Positions 23,723 through 26,708 of a stretch of DNA of 26,708 nucleotides are shown here, in pieces. Both the position numbers and the translations under genes were made by a program. Each line of letters opens with the position of its first letter. Within the stretch, counting starts at the first letter, position 1. The notes below the pieces were generated by a model that did not search any database, was not told the origin of the DNA, and saw only the letters and a list, made by a program, of their open reading frames with translations. Source of the stretch: Oscillospiraceae bacterium (GTDB lineage: Bacteria; Bacillota; Clostridia; Oscillospirales; Oscillospiraceae); the NCBI GenBank assembly GCA_020025655.1, contig JAHHRR010000022.1, forward strand, positions 1-26,708, written 5' to 3'.

Positions 23723-23969
23723 ATGCACCTTTATATTTCCTTCTTGTGGCAAGACCTCCCCGGATGTGCCGCTCAGCCTTGTTTATGTCAAGAAGGTGTC
23801 TGACCTGCTTATATAATGCAGGATTTATTCTCGGCAGCCGTTCGGTAAGATCCTTATGTACCGTGGATTTTGAAATGCCGAACTGCGAAGCCGCAGAACG
23901 GACGGTTGCCTTATTGTTGATTACATATACAGCCAGATCACAGGCACGCTGCTCAATATTTGTACGCAC
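23721..23969 (-). CDS. spoIIID: Sporulation transcriptional regulator SpoIIID
   Basis: Mother-cell DNA-binding regulator of 82 residues that fine-tunes the sigma-E regulon and leads to sigma-K. The helix-turn-helix VRSAASQFGISKSTVHKDL is followed by the hallmark TERLPRINP, then NKAERHIRGG and the basic tail ATRRKYKG, all as in SpoIIID. The frame is open to a GTG at 23978, but that codon overlaps the GGGAG site. The GTG at 23969 lies 8 bases after it and matches the family N terminus (start, then xxxIEQR), so it is chosen. In many clostridia spoIIID sits directly after spoIIQ; here they are 8 kb apart. Confidence 0.93.
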   Translation of the reverse strand: MRTNIEQRACDLAVYVINNKATVRSAASQFGISKSTVHKDLTERLPRINPALYKQVRHLLDINKAERHIRGGLATRRKYKGA

Positions 23970-23997
23970 ATAAACCACTCCCTATTCTCTCTTGCTC

Positions 23998-24028
23998 AAT
24001 GTATATGAACAAACAACAGGACATATGA
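23998..24028 (-). promoter_or_regulatory. Candidate sigma-E-type promoter of spoIIID
   Basis: Minus strand TCATATG (24022-24028) and TATACATT (23998-24005) each differ by one base from the Bacillus sigma-E boxes (KMATATT, CATACANT). The spacer is 16 bp where 14-15 is usual, so this is tentative. Confidence 0.35.
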
Positions 24029-24126
24029 AATGGCGGACAACCCCGAAATTGTTTTCCGGACGGATTTTATAAGATATTACCTCCTGTTATCCGTATAGAA
24101 TAAAAATAAAATGTTGAGAATTTATC

Positions 24127-24153
24127 TTGACATAGGCAGGATAAATGTATAAT
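24127..24153 (+). promoter_or_regulatory. Promoter of the crp-importer operon
   Basis: Perfect TTGACA (24127-24132) and perfect TATAAT (24148-24153) with a short 15-bp spacer. An inverted repeat TTTATC/GATAAA (24121-24126 and 24140-24145) flanks the -35 element and could be an operator. Confidence 0.65.
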
Positions 24154-24197
24154 ATAGTCGCTGCAAGTGTATCAAATGAGACAGGTATAAAAAGGAA

Positions 24198-24824
24198 ATG
24201 ACAAAATCATATAAAGAAATACTTGAAAAATGCTTTCTGTTCGAGAATTTGCCTGCTCAAATTCAGGAAATGGTATTTTCGGAGCTTGAAGTTCAAAACT
24301 TTAAAAAAGGCCAGAGCATTTATACAAAGCAGGAGTTTGAAAAATCACTGGGAATTATCCTCGAGGGAGAGGCGACGGTTTATAAGGAAAACGCAGTCTT
24401 AAACCGTCTTACGCCGGGAAGCCTTTTTGGTGCTGCGGCAGTGTTTTCTGACGGCGATGAGTACGTGACAACAATCAGGGCGGAGAAAAAATGCGCCATC
24501 GTATTTATCACCGACGAAGAATTGCAGGACTATTTCGTCCGATTTCCCGATATGGCACTGGAATATATAAAATTCCTCTCAGGAAGAATCCGCTTTCTGA
24601 ATAGAAAGATAGACAGCTTTACAAGCCGCAGTGCAGAAGATGCGCTGTGGGGCTGGCTTTGCAATAACAGACAGACGGATAATCAGCTTGTAATTAAAGA
24701 GGGCTATGCGGAGCTGGCAAGAAAACTGAATGTCAGCCGTGCCAGCCTGTACAGGGCGCTTGCAAAGCTTGAGGATGAGGGGAAAATAATAAAAAACGGT
24801 TCAAAAATTAAAATTTGCTTATAA
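24198..24824 (+). CDS. Crp/Fnr-family transcriptional regulator
   Basis: Regulator of 208 residues. The N-terminal cyclic-nucleotide-type beta barrel (about 12-125) includes LTPGSLFGAAAVF, a long dimer helix follows (about 113-140), and the C-terminal Crp-type winged helix contains YAELARKLNVSRASLYRALAKLEDEGKI. In the phosphate-binding cassette the Glu and Arg/Ser that hold cAMP in E. coli CRP are replaced by Ala, Tyr and Val, so cAMP is not the likely ligand. There is no Fnr-type N-terminal cysteine cluster. The ribosome site AAGGA nearly touches the ATG (about 2 bases), but an in-frame stop at 24177 rules out an earlier start. The importer genes follow after 17 bases, so it probably controls them. 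Confidence 0.88.
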   Translation: MTKSYKEILEKCFLFENLPAQIQEMVFSELEVQNFKKGQSIYTKQEFEKSLGIILEGEATVYKENAVLNRLTPGSLFGAAAVFSDGDEYVTTIRAEKKCAIVFITDEELQDYFVRFPDMALEYIKFLSGRIRFLNRKIDSFTSRSAEDALWGWLCNNRQTDNQLVIKEGYAELARKLNVSRASLYRALAKLEDEGKIIKNGSKIKICL

Positions 24825-24841
24825 AAATCAGGAGGATTAAA

Positions 24842-25915
24842 ATGAAAAAGTTTTTAGCAATGATTCTTGCGCTTGCAATGGTTTTTGCCCTTGCAGCCTG
24901 CGGTGCACCTAAAGAGGAAGCACCTGCTCCCACGCAGGAGCCTGTTGAAGAAGCTCCTCAGGAAACCGAATCTGTTCCCGAAGAGGAAGCAGCAGAGCCG
25001 GAAGAAGCTGCCGAAAAGGCAGACGTTAAAATAGCTGTACTGAACGGCCCCACCGCACTGGGCGCTCTTCATCTTATGAAGCTTGCCGAGACCGGTGAGA
25101 CTCCCGACAACTATGAGTTCACTCTTGCAGGCTCTCCCGACGAGATTCTGGGCAACATTATTAAAGGTGAATTTGATATTGCCGCTGTGCCTGCAAATGT
25201 AGCTTCCGTGCTTTACAATAAGACCGAAGGTGCAGTTCAGATGCTGGCTGTAAATACTCTGGGCGTTCTGTACTGCGTTGAAACCGGAAACGAGATAAAT
25301 TCCGTTGCCGACCTTAAAGGCAAGACCGTTTATTCCGTAGGTAAGGGCGCAACCCCTGAGTACATTTTCAATTATCTGCTTACTGCAAACGGCCTTGACC
25401 CCGCAGCTGACCTTACCGTTGAGTACAAGTCTGAGGCTGCAGAAGCTGCTGCAATCCTGTCCGAAAACGGCGGTGTCGCTGTTCTGCCTCAGCCCTTTGT
25501 TACTGCCGTACTTGCAAAGAATCCCGATGCAAGAGTTGCACTCAGCTTCAATGATGAGTGGGATAAGCTTGGTGAGGAATCTGCAATTACAACCGGCTGT
25601 GTTATAGTTCAGAAGAAATTCGCAGAAGAAAATCCTGAGGCTGTTGAAAGATTTATGGCAGCCTACGAGGAATCCGTTAACTATACAAACTCAGAGGAAA
25701 CTCTCCCTGAGGCTGCAAAGCTTGCTGTTGAATACGGCGTAATTCCCGCAGAGCCTGTTGCTGTCAAGGCAATTCCCCAGTGCGCAATAGTATTTAAAGC
25801 CGGCGAAGAGATGCAGACTATGGCTTCTGCTTTCCTGCAGATACTCTATGATGCAAATCCGGCAGCAGTAGGCGGTAAGATGCCCGCTGAGGACTTCTAT
25901 TACAATGCAAAATAA
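24842..25915 (+). CDS. ABC transporter substrate-binding lipoprotein, NitT/TauT (SsuA/THI5-like) type
   Basis: Extracellular solute-binding lipoprotein of 357 residues. The signal peptide ends in lipobox LAAC with Cys20, followed by a long acidic Glu/Pro/Ala linker (about 22-66) and a periplasmic-binding-protein fold (about 68-350). Features such as VLNGPTALGALHLMKLAE, IIKGEFDIAAVPANVASVLYN and DLKGKTVYSVGKGATPEYIFNYLL are typical of the NMT1/SsuA/THI5 group that binds sulfonates, nitrate, pyrimidines or similar small molecules. The frame extends nine codons upstream, but ATG 24842 is chosen because GGAGG lies 7 bases before it and the signal peptide starts there. The ligand is unknown. Confidence 0.88.
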   Translation: MKKFLAMILALAMVFALAACGAPKEEAPAPTQEPVEEAPQETESVPEEEAAEPEEAAEKADVKIAVLNGPTALGALHLMKLAETGETPDNYEFTLAGSPDEILGNIIKGEFDIAAVPANVASVLYNKTEGAVQMLAVNTLGVLYCVETGNEINSVADLKGKTVYSVGKGATPEYIFNYLLTANGLDPAADLTVEYKSEAAEAAAILSENGGVAVLPQPFVTAVLAKNPDARVALSFNDEWDKLGEESAITTGCVIVQKKFAEENPEAVERFMAAYEESVNYTNSEETLPEAAKLAVEYGVIPAEPVAVKAIPQCAIVFKAGEEMQTMASAFLQILYDANPAAVGGKMPAEDFYYNAK

Positions 25916-26675
25916 GAAGCGCGTAAGAAAAGCCGTCGGCAGCCTTGCAGCAGCGTTGTTCTGGCTCGCTGTATGGCAGCTCAGCTATTACGCAATAGGG
26001 AGAGACCTGCTTCTGGCCTCTCCCGCTTCAGTATTTATAAGGATTATACAGCTTGTAAAAACTCAGGCTTTCTGGAATATAATCGGTAATTCGTTTATAA
26101 GAATAATGGCGGGCTTCCTGCTCGGCCTTGCGGCAGGTACAATTCTTGCAGTTATAACGGCAAGGTGGAAGCTGATGTACAGAATTTTTCAATTTCCCAT
26201 GAGTATTATAAAGGCGACGCCGGTTGCGTCGTTTGTAATACTTGCTCTCATCTGGATAAGCGGAAAAAGACTTAGTACATTCATATCCTTTCTCATGGTG
26301 CTGCCTATGGTGTGGAGCAGTGTTCATCAGGGTATAAAGAGTGCAGATCCTCAGCTACTTGAGGCGGCTTCCACATTCAGGCTCAGCCCCGTGCAGAAGG
26401 TGAAGGCTGTATATGTACCGGCAGTCATGCCGCACCTGCTGTCGGTAAGCAGGGTAGCTATGGGCTTTGCATGGAAGTCGGGTATAGCAGGTGAGGTAAT
26501 AGCTATTCCTAAAAATACGATAGGGAGTATGCTGTATGATGCAAAGGTGTATCTGGAGACAACTGATCTTTTTGCATGGACGGCGGTAATTGTTATCCTC
26601 TCGGTTATTATCGAAAAAGCCTTTGCAGGGCTTATGGAGGCTGCTGCGGGAAAGTGGGGAGGAGCAAATGGATAG
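25905..26675 (+). CDS. ABC transporter permease, SsuC/TauC type
   Basis: Inner-membrane permease of 256 residues with about six helices. The cytoplasmic coupling loop reads EAASTFRLSPVQKVKAVYVP (about 152-171), the position of the EAA motif that contacts the ATPase, and is followed by MPHLLSVSRVAMGFAWKSGIAGE as in SsuC/TauC/ThiX-like permeases. The start overlaps the end of the lipoprotein gene by 11 bases with GAGG upstream, and its end overlaps the next gene by 8 bases, so the three importer genes are coupled. Confidence 0.92.
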   Translation: MQNKKRVRKAVGSLAAALFWLAVWQLSYYAIGRDLLLASPASVFIRIIQLVKTQAFWNIIGNSFIRIMAGFLLGLAAGTILAVITARWKLMYRIFQFPMSIIKATPVASFVILALIWISGKRLSTFISFLMVLPMVWSSVHQGIKSADPQLLEAASTFRLSPVQKVKAVYVPAVMPHLLSVSRVAMGFAWKSGIAGEVIAIPKNTIGSMLYDAKVYLETTDLFAWTAVIVILSVIIEKAFAGLMEAAAGKWGGANG

Positions 26676-26708
26676 AATTGAAATAAAAAATCTCAGCTTT
26701 TCCTACGG
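26668..26708 (+). CDS. ABC transporter ATP-binding protein (3' end outside window)
   Basis: Only the first 13 codons are present: start ATG after GGGGAGGA, then DRIEIKNLSFSY, the usual first beta strand of an ABC ATPase just before the A-loop. Position after the permease predicts an SsuB/TauB-type ATPase of the importer. The Walker motifs lie beyond the window. Confidence 0.8.
   Translation, partial: MDRIEIKNLSFSY

Noticed and set aside
1..26708. Search for CRISPR arrays, insertion sequences, phage genes and toxin-antitoxin pairs
   Set aside because: No regular repeat-spacer pattern, transposase motif, terminal repeats with target duplication, or small paired toxin-like genes were seen.

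Overview
The window looks like chromosomal DNA of an anaerobic, endospore-forming Firmicute of class Clostridia, probably an Oscillospirales/Ruminococcaceae-type gut organism. The evidence is a SpoIIID regulator, a SpoIIQ-like LytM protein behind a sigma-F-type promoter, a four-subunit ferredoxin-dependent 2-oxoacid oxidoreductase, strong GGAGG ribosome sites, and several lipoproteins with a short lysine-start signal peptide. The order-level guess rests on remembered protein flavour and is inference. I see no insertion sequence, phage gene, CRISPR array or rRNA. Gene density is high and most convergent junctions carry clear hairpin terminators.

Layout. 1-3162 (+): 3' end of a BceB/FtsX-type permease, then an OmpR-type response regulator and a short-loop histidine kinase, a peptide-sensing/detoxification module. 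3245-5574 (-): secreted cyclophilin lipoprotein, then an msrA/Old Yellow Enzyme pair with ATGA overlap. 5575-5934: gene-free stretch with a structured repeat-like element. 5935-9823 (-): cysteine-rich DUF3795-type protein, a LarA-family nickel racemase/epimerase homologue and a PcrA/UvrD helicase. 10060-12917 (+): MATE transporter and enolase. 13013-14813 (-): a PadR regulator with two membrane proteins (HAAS/DUF1700 and DUF4097), behind a promoter filled with PadR-type half-sites. 15034-15816 (+): SpoIIQ-like protein. 15896-19229 (-): three-gene envelope operon (phosphodiester glycosidase-family protein, unknown one-pass membrane protein, leucine-rich-repeat lipoprotein). 19518-19955: tRNA-Met and tRNA-Glu (-), tRNA-Val (+). 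20269-23678 (+): P-loop ATPase, then ferredoxin, alpha, beta and gamma subunits of a VOR/KOR-type oxidoreductase. 23721-23969 (-): spoIIID. 24198-26708 (+): Crp/Fnr-type regulator followed by a NitT/TauT-type ABC importer (lipoprotein, permease, start of ATPase), cut by the window edge.

How the parts fit. Most genes are housekeeping (eno, pcrA, msrA, tRNAs, oxidoreductase). The accessory interest lies in five small modules: the Bce-like cassette, the PadR/HAAS/DUF4097 envelope-response operon, the glycosidase/LRR operon, the solitary LarA homologue paired with DUF3795, and the Crp-controlled importer. No single region is an obviously new defence or mobile system. The best candidates for something undescribed are the three-gene envelope operon and the ATPase linked to the 2-oxoacid oxidoreductase.
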